Source: Neorhizobium sp. JUb45
Lineage (GTDB): Bacteria > Pseudomonadota > Alphaproteobacteria > Rhizobiales > Rhizobiaceae
Length of the DNA stretch: 64,000 nucleotides
Direction: 5' to 3'
Assembly: GCF_004343585.1 (NCBI RefSeq)
Contig: NZ_SLYW01000001.1
Span: forward strand, 620,001-684,000
Made by a program: the position numbers and the translations under genes. The notes beneath the pieces were generated by a model that did no database searches, was not told where the DNA came from, and was given only the letters and a program-made list of their open reading frames with translations. Shown piece after piece: positions 10,093-19,385 of the stretch (positions within the stretch are counted from its first letter, which is position 1; every line of letters starts with the position of its first letter).

Positions 10093-13000
10093 TTATTCGG
10101 CGGCCATAGGCGGCAATCTCAGGACGTTGTTACCCTGGCTGCCCGGTGAACGGTCATCGCTTCTATCGCGTTCGAGGCGGTCGATCCGTTCTTGTAGTGC
10201 CGCAATATCACCGGCCTGTTCACGCGTTGCCTTGGTGAGCGCCTCCTCCGTCATCGGCAGTTCTTCCTCGTCCTTCTTCCCGACCAGTCGGCCGAACAGG
10301 CGGGCGAGCAGGCGCGACAGGTCGTCCATGATCAGGAAGAAGGCCGGCACGACGAGAAGCGACAGCACGGTCGAGACGATGATGCCGCCGATCACGGCAA
10401 TCGCCATCGGTGCGCGGAACGAGCCGCCTTCGCCAACGCCGAGCGCAGACGGCAGCATGCCGGCCGACATGGCGATCGAGGTCATGATGATCGGGCGGGC
10501 GCGTTTGCGGCCGGCTTCTACCATGGCGTCGACGCGGCTCATGCCCGCATGTTTCATCTCGATGGCGAAATCGACCAGCAGGATGGCGTTCTTGGTGACG
10601 ATACCCATCAGCATCAGGATGCCGATCAGGACGGGCATGGACAGCGCGTTCTGGGTGATAATTAACGCCACTGCGACGCCGCCGATGGCAAGCGGCAGCG
10701 AAAACAGGATGGTGAAAGGCTGGATCACGTCCTTGAAGAGAAGGATCAGGACGACCAGAACCAGCAGCAGACCGAGCAGCATGGCATTGGCAAAGCCGGA
10801 CAGCATTTCGCCCTGCACCTTGGCATCGCCGCTTTCTGCCAGTTTGACACTCGGCGGCAGTTTCGTCTCGTCGACGATGCGCTTGAACTCGGCGGTCGAG
10901 GTTTCCAGCGCCGTGCCCTGCGGTACGTCGGAACCGATGGCGACGACACGGTTGCGGGCATTGCGCTTGATCGAGCTTGGGCCTTCCGAATAATCGATAT
11001 CGGCGACGCTGGAGAGCGGTACGGTGGCGCCCGATGCCGTCTTGATTTTCAGCGCGCGGATACGGTCGAGATCGCGGCGGGTATCGAGCGAGGTCTGGAC
11101 GCGGATGGGGATCTGCCGGTCATCCAGCGAGATCTTTGTCAGTTGCGCATCGATATCGCCGATCGTTGCCACGCGCACGGTCTGGGCGATCTGCTGCGGG
11201 GTGACGCCGAGACGGGCGGCTTCATCCTTGCGCGGGCGGATCTGCAGTTCCGGGCGGGGCAGGGCGCCATCCTGCGAAACGTTGGCGAGGATGGGCGAGG
11301 CGCGCAGGTTGGACTCCAGAAGTGCGACCGCCTCGTTCAGCTCGTCATTGTTGTCGGAGAGAAAATTGAAGGTGAGTTCGCGCTCCGCCCGATCGTTGAT
11401 TTTCGAGATGCGCACATCCGGGATGGATGCCACCTTGGCGAACAGTTCCTTCTCGATATCCCATTGCGGCCGTGTGCGGCCATGGTCTTCGATTTTCGGT
11501 AGCCAGGTGCCGATCAGCGGAATGTTGCCAAAACCCTTGTTGACGATGGTCTTCAGCAGCGAGTGATCCATGTTGCCGAGGATGACGCGGATTGTGGCGC
11601 GGCGCAGCTCGAGATCGCCCTTGGGGGATGCACCACCCAGCACGAAGACGCTTTCGACGCCGTCGAGATCTTTTACCGTATTGTAGATCTGCGCACTGGT
11701 TTCATCGGTCTCCTCCAGTGTCGCATTGGGTGGCAGTTCCACCGAAAGCACGATGCGTGAAGAATCTTCCGGCGGCAGAAAACTGCCCGGCACTTTCGAC
11801 AGCAGGAACAGCGACGCACCGAGAAAGGCGATGGCGCCGAGCAGCGTCGCATAACGCCAGTACCATTTGTGGGTGGTGCCGGAGACGACCTTCGAATATG
11901 CCCGCATCAGCCGGCCGTCATTGTCGTGATGGTCATCCATCGCGTCTTCTGAGCGCATCAGATAGGCGGCCATCAGCGGCGTGATCAGCCGCGCCACCAT
12001 CAGCGAGAAGAACACCGAAAACGCAACCGTCAGACCGAACTGGATAAAATACTGGCCCGGAATGCCCGGCATGAACGACACCGGCACGAAGACGGCGATG
12101 ATGGTAAAACTGGTAGCGATGACGGCGAGGCCGATTTCATCCGCAGCTTCCAGCGCTGCCCGATACGGCGTCTTGCCCATCTTGATATGGCGGGCGATGT
12201 TTTCGATCTCGACGATCGCGTCATCGACAAGAATGCCGGTTGCCAGCGTCAGCGCTAGGAAACTGACGAGATTGAGCGAAAAGCCCATCACGTCCATGAT
12301 CCAGAAGGTCGGCACGGCCGACAGCGGCAGGGCGACGGCGGCGATCAGCGTCGCACGCCAGTTGCGCAGGAACAGGAACACGACGATGACGGCAAGGATC
12401 GAACCTTCGACCAGCGTGTGCAGGGCGGATTCGTAATTGCCGTAGGTGAAGTAGACGCTATCATCCACCATCTCGATGGCGACGTCCGGATGGGCGGCGC
12501 GCACCTGATCGAGACTTTTCGCAACGGTTTCGGCGACGGAGACTTCGCTTGCGCCCTTGGCGCGGAACACGGCAAAGGTGACGGCGGGATTGCCGTTGAA
12601 ACGCGAGAAGGATTTCTGTTCCTCATAGGCGTCGGTGACACGGCCGAGCTGCGAGAGTTTTACGAAATTGCCGGTGGGCAGGGTTATCGTCGTATTGCTC
12701 AGTTCCGCGACACTGCGGGCATCGCCCAGCGTGCGGATCGCCTGCTCATTGCCGCCGATCTGGCCGCGGCCGGAACCGAGATCGACGTTCGTGCCGCGCA
12801 GCTGCTCGTTCACCTCGGATGCGGTAATGCCATAGGCATCGAGCCTTCCGGGTTCGAGCATGACCTGCACTTCGCGGTCTGAGCCACCGTAACGGTCGAT
12901 ACGGCCGACGCCAGCCTGACCCTGCAGGGCGCGTTTGACCGTGTCATCGACGAACCACGAAATCTCTTCGAGCGTCATGTTGGGGGAGGAGACGGCAAAG

Positions 13001-13419
13001 GTCTGGATCGCCTGACCCTCGACATCGACCTTGGAAACAACCGGTTCCTCGACATCGGCGGGAAGATCGCTGCGGATGCGGTCGATCGCGTCCTTGGTGT
13101 CCTGAACCGCTTCGTTGGTCGGTTTTTCGATGCGAAACAGCACGGTCGTGGTGGACTGGCCATCAACCACCGTCGACTGGATCTCGTCGATGCCGCTGAT
13201 CGAGGCGACCGCATCCTCGACCTCCTTGGTGACCTGCATTTCCAGTTCGGCTGGTGCGGCGCCGTTCTGGACGACGGTGATCGACACGACCGGCACGTCG
13301 ATATTGGGGAAACGGGTGATCGGCAGCGCATAAAAGGACTGGATGCCGACGAACATCAGCAGCGCAAAACCGAGGATCGGCGCGATCGGGTTGCGGATCG
13401 ACCAGGCGGAAAAATTCAT
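10093..13419 (-). CDS. RND efflux transporter, inner-membrane pump (AcrB/MdtB-like HAE1)
   Basis: This 1108-residue protein is the proton-driven pump of a tripartite multidrug efflux system. It has the twelve-helix RND layout: helix 1 near the N-terminus (IAPILGFALLMFVGI), a large periplasmic loop, and the TM4 motif LVDDAIVEIENI containing the coupling aspartate pair, followed by a second repeat. The length is slightly above the usual 1030-1050 because of a charged C-terminal tail (about the last 60 residues). It follows the adaptor gene by 11 bases; no outer-membrane channel gene is adjacent. Confidence 0.93.
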   Translation of the reverse strand: MNFSAWSIRNPIAPILGFALLMFVGIQSFYALPITRFPNIDVPVVSITVVQNGAAPAELEMQVTKEVEDAVASISGIDEIQSTVVDGQSTTTVLFRIEKPTNEAVQDTKDAIDRIRSDLPADVEEPVVSKVDVEGQAIQTFAVSSPNMTLEEISWFVDDTVKRALQGQAGVGRIDRYGGSDREVQVMLEPGRLDAYGITASEVNEQLRGTNVDLGSGRGQIGGNEQAIRTLGDARSVAELSNTTITLPTGNFVKLSQLGRVTDAYEEQKSFSRFNGNPAVTFAVFRAKGASEVSVAETVAKSLDQVRAAHPDVAIEMVDDSVYFTYGNYESALHTLVEGSILAVIVVFLFLRNWRATLIAAVALPLSAVPTFWIMDVMGFSLNLVSFLALTLATGILVDDAIVEIENIARHIKMGKTPYRAALEAADEIGLAVIATSFTIIAVFVPVSFMPGIPGQYFIQFGLTVAFSVFFSLMVARLITPLMAAYLMRSEDAMDDHHDNDGRLMRAYSKVVSGTTHKWYWRYATLLGAIAFLGASLFLLSKVPGSFLPPEDSSRIVLSVELPPNATLEETDETSAQIYNTVKDLDGVESVFVLGGASPKGDLELRRATIRVILGNMDHSLLKTIVNKGFGNIPLIGTWLPKIEDHGRTRPQWDIEKELFAKVASIPDVRISKINDRAERELTFNFLSDNNDELNEAVALLESNLRASPILANVSQDGALPRPELQIRPRKDEAARLGVTPQQIAQTVRVATIGDIDAQLTKISLDDRQIPIRVQTSLDTRRDLDRIRALKIKTASGATVPLSSVADIDYSEGPSSIKRNARNRVVAIGSDVPQGTALETSTAEFKRIVDETKLPPSVKLAESGDAKVQGEMLSGFANAMLLGLLLVLVVLILLFKDVIQPFTILFSLPLAIGGVAVALIITQNALSMPVLIGILMLMGIVTKNAILLVDFAIEMKHAGMSRVDAMVEAGRKRARPIIMTSIAMSAGMLPSALGVGEGGSFRAPMAIAVIGGIIVSTVLSLLVVPAFFLIMDDLSRLLARLFGRLVGKKDEEELPMTEEALTKATREQAGDIAALQERIDRLERDRSDDRSPGSQGNNVLRLPPMAAE

Positions 13420-13430
13420 GGAGAAATCCC

Positions 13431-14633
13431 TCAGTTCGACGCTTGGTTCGATGTGTCGGCGCTCTTGGCTTCCACAGGCGCAATGCGGTCGCCGTCACTT
13501 ACGAAGGCGCCGGCCTTGGCCACCACCTTGTCGCCGGCTGCAAGGCCGCTGACGATTTCGACAAAACCTGCATCCTGAATGCCGGTCTCGATCTTCACCT
13601 GCTTGACGACATCGCCTTCGACCTTGCGGGCGATCGAGCCGTCGCGACCGCTGGTCACCGCCGATTGCGGCAGCGCCAATGCGGTCGTCTGCGCAACGAT
13701 CACTTCGGCACTGGCGAACATGCCGGCGCGGGCGCCGCTCGTCGCATCGACGACGATATGGACTGCGCCGAGACGGGTCGAGGCATCGACCGTCGGAGAG
13801 ACAAGGCGCACGACGCCGTCTATGCCGGTGCGGTTGCCGGCCACGCGGATCGTCGCCTTCTGGTCCTTTTTGATCTTGCCGATATCGGTCTCGGCCAGAT
13901 CTGCGACCAGTTCGATGGCGCCATCGCGGATGATGTTGAACATCGGATCGCCGCTGCCAGCGGCAATCGCCCCGACCTTGGCGGTCCGGACCGAAATGAC
14001 GCCTGATACCGGCGACCGAACATCTGTGCGGGCGAGTTTCAGGTCGATATCGGCAATCTGAGCATCGACGACCTTGATGTCGGCCTCTGCAACGCCGACC
14101 GCCTGCTGGGAAGCCTTCAGCTTGGCGTCGGCGACCTGCGCCTGCGCATCGGCCTGTTCCACCTGTGCGGTGGAGCTTGTGCCGCTCTGGCCAAGGCGCT
14201 GGGTACGGTCGCGCTGGCGAATGGCATCGTCATAGCTCGCCTGCGCTTCCACCACCTGCGCCTTCGATTGGGCAAGGGCTGCTTCCGCTTTGGCTTTGTT
14301 GGCCTGATACTGGCTTTTCTGCAGGATGAGCGCATCGCCGTCCAGTGTCGCCAGCACGGCGCCTGCCTCGACGCGGTCACCGACATCGACATTCAGCGTC
14401 TTGATCGGCAGACCATCGACGAGCGGCTGAACGAACACCTCGTTGATCGGGCGGATCGTACCGGTGGCGATGACGCGGTCGGTGAGCGGCCGCTCGGTCA
14501 CCGCTGTCACGACGATGGCCGGCAGTTTCGCGGCGGGTTTCGGCTGCTGTTCCTGTGCGAAGGACGGCACTGCGAAGGTCGAAACGATCGCAAACATGGC
14601 GGCGGGCAGAATTTCAAGGCGGCGTCGGGACAT
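13431..14633 (-). CDS. RND efflux periplasmic adaptor (membrane fusion protein)
   Basis: The adaptor subunit (400 residues from ATG 14633) bridges the pump and an outer-membrane channel. It has a signal peptide (about 1-27, ending SFAQ), a biotinyl-lipoyl half-motif (DVGDRVEAGAVLATLDGD), a long alpha-helical hairpin rich in Ala and Gln (about 105-180) and a beta-barrel domain. An in-frame ATG at 14753 would add 40 residues before the signal peptide, which makes it unlikely. It forms an operon with the pump gene. Confidence 0.9.
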   Translation of the reverse strand: MSRRRLEILPAAMFAIVSTFAVPSFAQEQQPKPAAKLPAIVVTAVTERPLTDRVIATGTIRPINEVFVQPLVDGLPIKTLNVDVGDRVEAGAVLATLDGDALILQKSQYQANKAKAEAALAQSKAQVVEAQASYDDAIRQRDRTQRLGQSGTSSTAQVEQADAQAQVADAKLKASQQAVGVAEADIKVVDAQIADIDLKLARTDVRSPVSGVISVRTAKVGAIAAGSGDPMFNIIRDGAIELVADLAETDIGKIKKDQKATIRVAGNRTGIDGVVRLVSPTVDASTRLGAVHIVVDATSGARAGMFASAEVIVAQTTALALPQSAVTSGRDGSIARKVEGDVVKQVKIETGIQDAGFVEIVSGLAAGDKVVAKAGAFVSDGDRIAPVEAKSADTSNQASN

Positions 14634-14835
14634 ACGGACTCTTTCATGAATATGGGAGAGAATCCAATCGCTGCCGATCGAGACTGCGCCTCCCAACGCA
14701 ACGTCGCCGATCAAATGTGCAGCGGCATTTGCGAATGCAAGTACCGGCTTCACGCCTGCGTGAATTTACCGGTTCGGGCAGCGCAAATCAATCAGGGCAG
14801 CGTATCACCCGCTTTGCAGTTTCTTTGCAAATTGT

Positions 14836-14867
14836 AACAGCGGGCACCCGAATGGATGCCCGCTGTT
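14836..14867 (-). terminator. Stem-loop terminator after the NMT1-type binding protein gene
   Basis: A perfect 11-bp stem (AACAGCGGGCA 14836-14846 with TGCCCGCTGTT 14857-14867) and a 10-base loop lie about 35 bases beyond the stop of the binding-protein gene. The downstream run is only moderately T-rich (ACAATTTGC), so termination strength is uncertain. It separates the pyrimidine locus from the efflux operon. Confidence 0.6.
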
Positions 14868-14902
14868 TGCGGCATTGCTAAGACTGTCGGGCCCTGTCGC
14901 GA

Positions 14903-15871
14903 TTATTTCGCGGCCGTGGTGATGTCGGCGGTATAGGCGCCTTCCGGCTGTTTGGTGATGATCTTCTGGTCGAGCAGCGCTTTAACCGTGCGGTCATAGG
15001 TGGCGGTGTCGAGCACGCCGGTGCCGGTGCCTATCAGTTTGGCGACCTCGCCCATCATGCGCTTCTGGTGGTTCTCGTCCTGGCCGCCATTGTCCATGAC
15101 GATTTCGGCCGCTTCATCCGGGTTTTCGATAGCGTATTTCCAGCCCTTCATCGAAGCGCGCACGAACTTGACCATGTTCTCCTTGAATTTCGGGTCCTTC
15201 AGCTTGTCCTCGGTGGCGTAAAGCCCGTCTTCAAGAAGGTCGTTGCCCATGGCGGAGAAGTTGAAGACGGTGAGGTCTTCCGGCTTGAAACCGGCATCGA
15301 TCGCCTGCCAATATTCGTTATAGGTCATCACCGAGATGCAATCGGCCTGCTTCTGCACAAGCGGCTGCACGTCAAAACTCTGCTTGAGAACCGTGACGCC
15401 ATCGGCGCCGCCATCGGTTTTCAGGCCCAGCTTGTTCATCCAGGCGAAGAACGGATATTCGTTGCCGAAAAACCAGACGCCGAGCGTGTGGCCCTTGAAA
15501 TCGGCTTCAGTCTTGATCGGCCCATCCTTGGGGCAAATCAGCTGCAGGCCGGATTTCTGGAAGGGCTGGGCGATATTGACGAGCGGTACGCCCTTTTCGC
15601 GGGCAACCAGCGCGCCGCCCATCCATGCAACCACGACATCGGCGCCGCCACCGGCGATCACCTGTTCGGGGGCAATATCCGGGCCGCCGGGCTTGATGGT
15701 GACGTCGAGGCCTTCTTCCTCATAAAATCTCTTGTCCTTGGCGACATAATAACCGCCGAACTGGCCCTGGGTGACCCATTTCAGCTGCAACGTCACTTTT
15801 TCGGCGGCGTTGGCTTCAGCGGCTGACAGCGACATCGCGCCGGCCATCAATGCGAAGAGAAGTTTTTTCAT
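14903..15871 (-). CDS. NMT1/THI5-like ABC transporter substrate-binding protein
   Basis: This 322-residue periplasmic receptor has a signal peptide (about 1-22) and the NMT1/ThiY fold opening KVTLQLKWVTQGQFGGYYVA. Members bind pyrimidine-like molecules such as HMP precursors. Here it is the last gene of an operon with two permeases, an ATPase, a dihydropyrimidinase and, further upstream, RutR. The likely ligand is therefore a pyrimidine or dihydropyrimidine; this is inferred from context. Confidence 0.88.
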   Translation of the reverse strand: MKKLLFALMAGAMSLSAAEANAAEKVTLQLKWVTQGQFGGYYVAKDKRFYEEEGLDVTIKPGGPDIAPEQVIAGGGADVVVAWMGGALVAREKGVPLVNIAQPFQKSGLQLICPKDGPIKTEADFKGHTLGVWFFGNEYPFFAWMNKLGLKTDGGADGVTVLKQSFDVQPLVQKQADCISVMTYNEYWQAIDAGFKPEDLTVFNFSAMGNDLLEDGLYATEDKLKDPKFKENMVKFVRASMKGWKYAIENPDEAAEIVMDNGGQDENHQKRMMGEVAKLIGTGTGVLDTATYDRTVKALLDQKIITKQPEGAYTADITTAAK

Positions 15872-15949
15872 CGGTCTGTTCCTTGTTCCTCTGTGGTTTT
15901 TGCTTTGGGTATTGGCCCACCCTTCTGCGGGGCGGGTATTCTTTTGCGT

Positions 15950-17077
15950 TCAGCCCGCGCGGCTGGACGGATGCCAGAAGGTCACAGTCCGCTCGGCAAG
16001 CGCGATCAGACCGTAAAACAGAGAGCCGGCGACGGCGGCCGTGGCGATTTCCGCCCAGACCATGTCGACATTCATGCGGCCGATCTCGGTGGACATGCGA
16101 AAACCCATGCCGACGATCGGCGTGCCGAAAAACTCCGCGACGATGGCGCCGATCAAAGCCAGTGTCGAATTGATCTTCAGCGCGTTGAAGATGAAGGGCA
16201 TGGCGGCCGGCAGGCGCAGTTTCATCAGCGTCTGGCTGTAATCGGACGCATAGGTGCGCATCAGGTCGCGCTCCATCGTGCCCGTCGTGGCAAGGCCTGC
16301 CACCGTGTTCACCAGCATCGGAAAGAAGGTCATGATGGTGACGACGGCGGCTTTGGATTGCCAGTCGAAACCGAACCACATGACCATGACCGGCGCCACG
16401 CCAATGATCGGCAGCGCCGACATCAGATTGCCGATCGGCATCAGGCCGCGACGCAAAAAATCCACCCGGTCGGCGAGGATGGCGGTGACAAAACCCGAGG
16501 CGCAGCCGAGGAGATAACCGGCCAGCGCCGCCTTGAAAATGGTCTGCTGCACATCGGCCCAGAGGATGGCGAGCGAGGAGGCGATGCGCACGCCGATGGC
16601 CGATGGTGGCGGCAGGAGGATGAAAGGCACGCCGAAACCGCGGGTGAGGGCTTCCCAGAGGATGAGGATCCAGGCGCCAAAGATGGCCGGGATCAGCAGC
16701 CGCAGCACGGTTTTCGCCGCACGGGCGCGTGGTTCGATGTGGGCAAATTCCGAGGCGCTGCCCCAGGCCAGCAGCCATGCGGCGGCAATAGCCAGGAAAA
16801 AGGCGGCCGACATTTTTCCCTCGTTGCCGGTGAGGCCGGAGAGAAGGGCGAAAGCGCAGAAATGTGCTCCGAGGAAGAGAAGGATTCCACGCAGCGCCGG
16901 ACCACTGTTTTCGAACGCCTGCAACATCAGCGTCGTGGTGACGATGCCGCCGGCGATCAGCATGCCGTTGCTGGCCGGATTGGCGGCATCGGCCAGGGTG
17001 AGCGGCATATGGGCCGTGGCGGCAAGGGCCAGCAGGGCGGCGGACAGCGAATGCCAGTTGCGTTTCAGGCGTCTCAT
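15950..17077 (-). CDS. ABC transporter permease, large form (SsuC/ThiX type)
   Basis: A 375-residue inner-membrane permease. The last 250 residues are a standard SsuC/ThiX-type BPD permease with an EAA loop (YSQTLMKLRLPAAMPFIFNAL). The first 120 residues add several extra hydrophobic segments, more than the usual 250-280 residue subunit. The start at ATG 17077 overlaps the stop of the upstream permease (ATGA). Codons stay open for 172 more positions upstream, but that stretch is the antisense-like shadow of the other permease. Confidence 0.88.
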   Translation of the reverse strand: MRRLKRNWHSLSAALLALAATAHMPLTLADAANPASNGMLIAGGIVTTTLMLQAFENSGPALRGILLFLGAHFCAFALLSGLTGNEGKMSAAFFLAIAAAWLLAWGSASEFAHIEPRARAAKTVLRLLIPAIFGAWILILWEALTRGFGVPFILLPPPSAIGVRIASSLAILWADVQQTIFKAALAGYLLGCASGFVTAILADRVDFLRRGLMPIGNLMSALPIIGVAPVMVMWFGFDWQSKAAVVTIMTFFPMLVNTVAGLATTGTMERDLMRTYASDYSQTLMKLRLPAAMPFIFNALKINSTLALIGAIVAEFFGTPIVGMGFRMSTEIGRMNVDMVWAEIATAAVAGSLFYGLIALAERTVTFWHPSSRAG

Positions 17078-17982
17078 GCCGGCCTCCCGCTTGTTCGCGT
17101 ACTGGTCCTCGCGCCCATGGCCCGATCGACCAGCTTGGCGGCAAGGCCGACGATGGCCACCAGAAGTGCGGCGAGAATGGAGCCGGCGATCAGCGCCGCC
17201 CAGATATCGATCGTCTGGCTGTAATAGGCGCCGGCGAGAAGTTTCGAGCCGATACCGGCCACAGCGCCGGTCGGCAGTTCGGCAACGATGGCGCCGACAA
17301 GGCTTGCGGCGACTGCCACCTTCATCGAGGCGAACAGGAAGGGGATGGCGGCAGGCAGGCGCAGCTTGAAAAGGGTCTGCAAGGCGCTGGCGTGATAGGT
17401 GCGCATCAGGTCGAGATGGATGCGATCGGGCGAGCGCAGGCCCTTCACCATGCCGACCGCGACCGGGAAGAACGACAGGTAGGTGGAAATCAGCGCCTTC
17501 GGCAAAAGCCCGGTGATGTTGACGGCGCCGAGCACGACGATGACCATCGGCGCGATCGCCAGAACCGGCACGGTCTGCGAGGCGATGATCCACGGCATCA
17601 GGCTGCGATCGAGCGTTCTGACATGGACGATGCCGATGGCAATGGCGATGCCGAGAGCCGTGCCCATGATAAAGCCGAGCGCCGTCGAGGAGAGCGTCAC
17701 GCCGGCATGATAGACGAGGCTGCGGTTGGAGGTGACTTTGCGCAGAACCGTGTTTTCGAAGAGGTTCTGCGCCACCTGATGCGGCGCCGGCAGGATCGGT
17801 TTCGGCTGAGCCATGGTTTTGGCGAGAAACTCCATCGGTGTCGAGGTGACATTGCCGCGACGGTCGAGATCACGCTGAAAGGGGGCGTTGAGGGCGTAGG
17901 CGGCAATGTACCAGATGGCGAGGATGGCGATGACGATGGTGAGGACGGGCAGGGTGTGGTGGCGCAGCGTGGTCATATTCAT
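17074..17982 (-). CDS. ABC transporter permease (SsuC/ThiX type)
   Basis: A 302-residue partner permease with an N-terminal helix (about residues 12-30), a periplasmic segment, and a core of five helices bearing the EAA loop (HASALQTLFKLRLPAAIPFLF, about 200-220). Two permease genes side by side suggest a heterodimeric channel for the pyrimidine-type importer. A palindromic repeat separates it from the ATPase gene upstream. Confidence 0.9.
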   Translation of the reverse strand: MNMTTLRHHTLPVLTIVIAILAIWYIAAYALNAPFQRDLDRRGNVTSTPMEFLAKTMAQPKPILPAPHQVAQNLFENTVLRKVTSNRSLVYHAGVTLSSTALGFIMGTALGIAIAIGIVHVRTLDRSLMPWIIASQTVPVLAIAPMVIVVLGAVNITGLLPKALISTYLSFFPVAVGMVKGLRSPDRIHLDLMRTYHASALQTLFKLRLPAAIPFLFASMKVAVAASLVGAIVAELPTGAVAGIGSKLLAGAYYSQTIDIWAALIAGSILAALLVAIVGLAAKLVDRAMGARTSTRTSGRPA

Positions 17983-18012
17983 GTTCCGACATCTCCCGCC
18001 CTGTGCCCTTCG

Positions 18013-18190
18013 TCACCCCCCTCTGTCCTGCCGGACATCTCCCCCACAAGGGGGGAGAACGGCCGGGCGCATGAACTCCTCTCCACAATCAGCCTTTCAG
18101 CGGGCGATAGGAGATCTGAGCCGGGAAGGTCTTGCCACCCCAGATCTCCCCCCTTGTGGGGGAGATGCCCGGCAGGGCAGAGGGGGGTAA
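18013..18190. repeat. Palindromic intergenic repeat (rhizobial mosaic/RIME-like), copy 3
   Basis: The inverted arms CACCCCCCTCTGTCCTGCCGG...CATCTCCCCCACAAGGGG at the left and CTCCCCCCTTGTGGGGGAG with GCCCGGCAGGGCAGAGGGGGG at the right enclose about 60 bases of unrelated sequence. It occupies nearly all the space between the ATPase and permease genes of the same operon, as the other copies do in their operons. Confidence 0.8.
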
Positions 18191-18207
18191 ACTGAAATCG
18201 CTGAGTC

Positions 18208-19020
18208 TCATTCCTCATAACTATGCCCCGCCCGCAAACCTTCGCGCACCCGGTGGGCGATTTCCAGAAACTCCGGTGTCTCCCTGATCTCCAGCGGCCG
18301 TTCCTTCGGCAGGGTCGAGTGGATCACATCGGTCACCCGACCCGGACGCGGCGACATCACCACGATTTTGGTCGACAGATAGACCGCTTCGGGGATCGAA
18401 TGCGTCACGAAGCAGATCGTTTTCTGCGTACGCGACCACAGGTCCAGAAGCTGTTCGTTGAGGTGATCGCGGACGATCTCGTCGAGCGCGCCAAACGGTT
18501 CGTCCATCAGAAGCAGGTCGGCATCGAAGGCGAGGGCTCGGGCAATCGAGGCGCGCTGCTGCATGCCGCCCGACAGTTGCCACGGGTATTTCTTGCCGAA
18601 ACCGGTCAGATTGACGAGATCGAGCACGCGGGAAATGCGCTCCTGTCGCTCGGCAGTCGAATAGCCCATGATTTCCAAGGGCAGGGCGATGTTCTTTTCG
18701 ATCGTGCGCCAGGGATAAAGGGCTGCCGCCTGAAACACATACCCGTAAGAGCGTGCCTTGCGTGCCTCTTCCGGCGTCATGCCGTTGACGGAGATCGTGC
18801 CGGATGTCGGCTGTTCGAGATCGGCGATCACCCGCAGAAACGTCGTCTTGCCACAGCCGGACGGGCCGATGAAGGAGACGAAATCACCCTTGGCGATGTC
18901 GAGATCGACATTGGACAGCGCATGCACCGGGCCGTCATTGGTGTCGAAGGTCAGGCCGAGATTTTGGGCGCTGACGACCGAATAGGTTTTTGCCGCGGCG
19001 GTGCTGATCTTCTTGCTCAT
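18208..19020 (-). CDS. ABC transporter ATPase (SsuB/ThiZ type)
   Basis: A 270-residue ATPase of the nitrate/taurine/pyrimidine importer class: Walker A (GPSGCGKTT, residues 52-60), signature LSGGMQQR (149-156), Walker B (LLLMDEP, 169-175) and VTHSIPEA. I take ATG 19020 because it overlaps the stop of the upstream small gene in ATGA fashion; ATGs at 19026 and 19044 are also possible and would add 2 or 8 residues. It powers the two-permease importer encoded downstream. Confidence 0.9.
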   Translation of the reverse strand: MSKKISTAAAKTYSVVSAQNLGLTFDTNDGPVHALSNVDLDIAKGDFVSFIGPSGCGKTTFLRVIADLEQPTSGTISVNGMTPEEARKARSYGYVFQAAALYPWRTIEKNIALPLEIMGYSTAERQERISRVLDLVNLTGFGKKYPWQLSGGMQQRASIARALAFDADLLLMDEPFGALDEIVRDHLNEQLLDLWSRTQKTICFVTHSIPEAVYLSTKIVVMSPRPGRVTDVIHSTLPKERPLEIRETPEFLEIAHRVREGLRAGHSYEE

Positions 19021-19385
19021 TTGCATTTGGGAAGTGGTCCCCACTTGGTGCCGTCTCTGGCGGTGATCGTGTAACCCTTCGCCGATTTCGTCAGCGTCAT
19101 GGTGTGGACCGGCCCGACTTCGCCCTCGGCATCACATTGTGCCTTGATGGTGAAGCCGCTGCTGGTCTTGGTGGCGGCGCTCTTGAACTCGCAGAAGGAG
19201 GCGGCTGTCGTCACGCCCTCGTCGTTGAGCAGGAAAAATACGTCGGCGCCGGAGGATTCGCCTGTTTTGGCGTAGATGCAGCCCTCCTTGTTGCCATAGG
19301 CTCCGTCGAGGAATTGTGCGGCTTCGGCGCTGAGCGGGGCGAACAGGCAAAAGGGAAGTGCGAGACTGAGCTTGCGCATCATCAT
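19017..19385 (-). CDS. Small secreted protein of unknown function in the pyrimidine operon
   Basis: This 122-residue protein has a signal peptide (about residues 1-22, ending AEA) and a mature part with four cysteines (in GCIY, FCEF, QCDAE and the final KCK), so it is probably disulfide-bonded and periplasmic. I do not recognise the family. Its start overlaps the dihydropyrimidinase stop and its stop overlaps the ATPase start, so it is translationally embedded in the operon. A role with the transporter or enzyme is possible but not shown. Confidence 0.75.
   Translation of the reverse strand: MMMRKLSLALPFCLFAPLSAEAAQFLDGAYGNKEGCIYAKTGESSGADVFFLLNDEGVTTAASFCEFKSAATKTSSGFTIKAQCDAEGEVGPVHTMTLTKSAKGYTITARDGTKWGPLPKCK

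Noticed and set aside
10031..10993. A 320-residue plus-strand open frame at the 3' end of the efflux pump
   Set aside because: Opposite the RND pump; a Ser/Arg-rich composition with no family resemblance.
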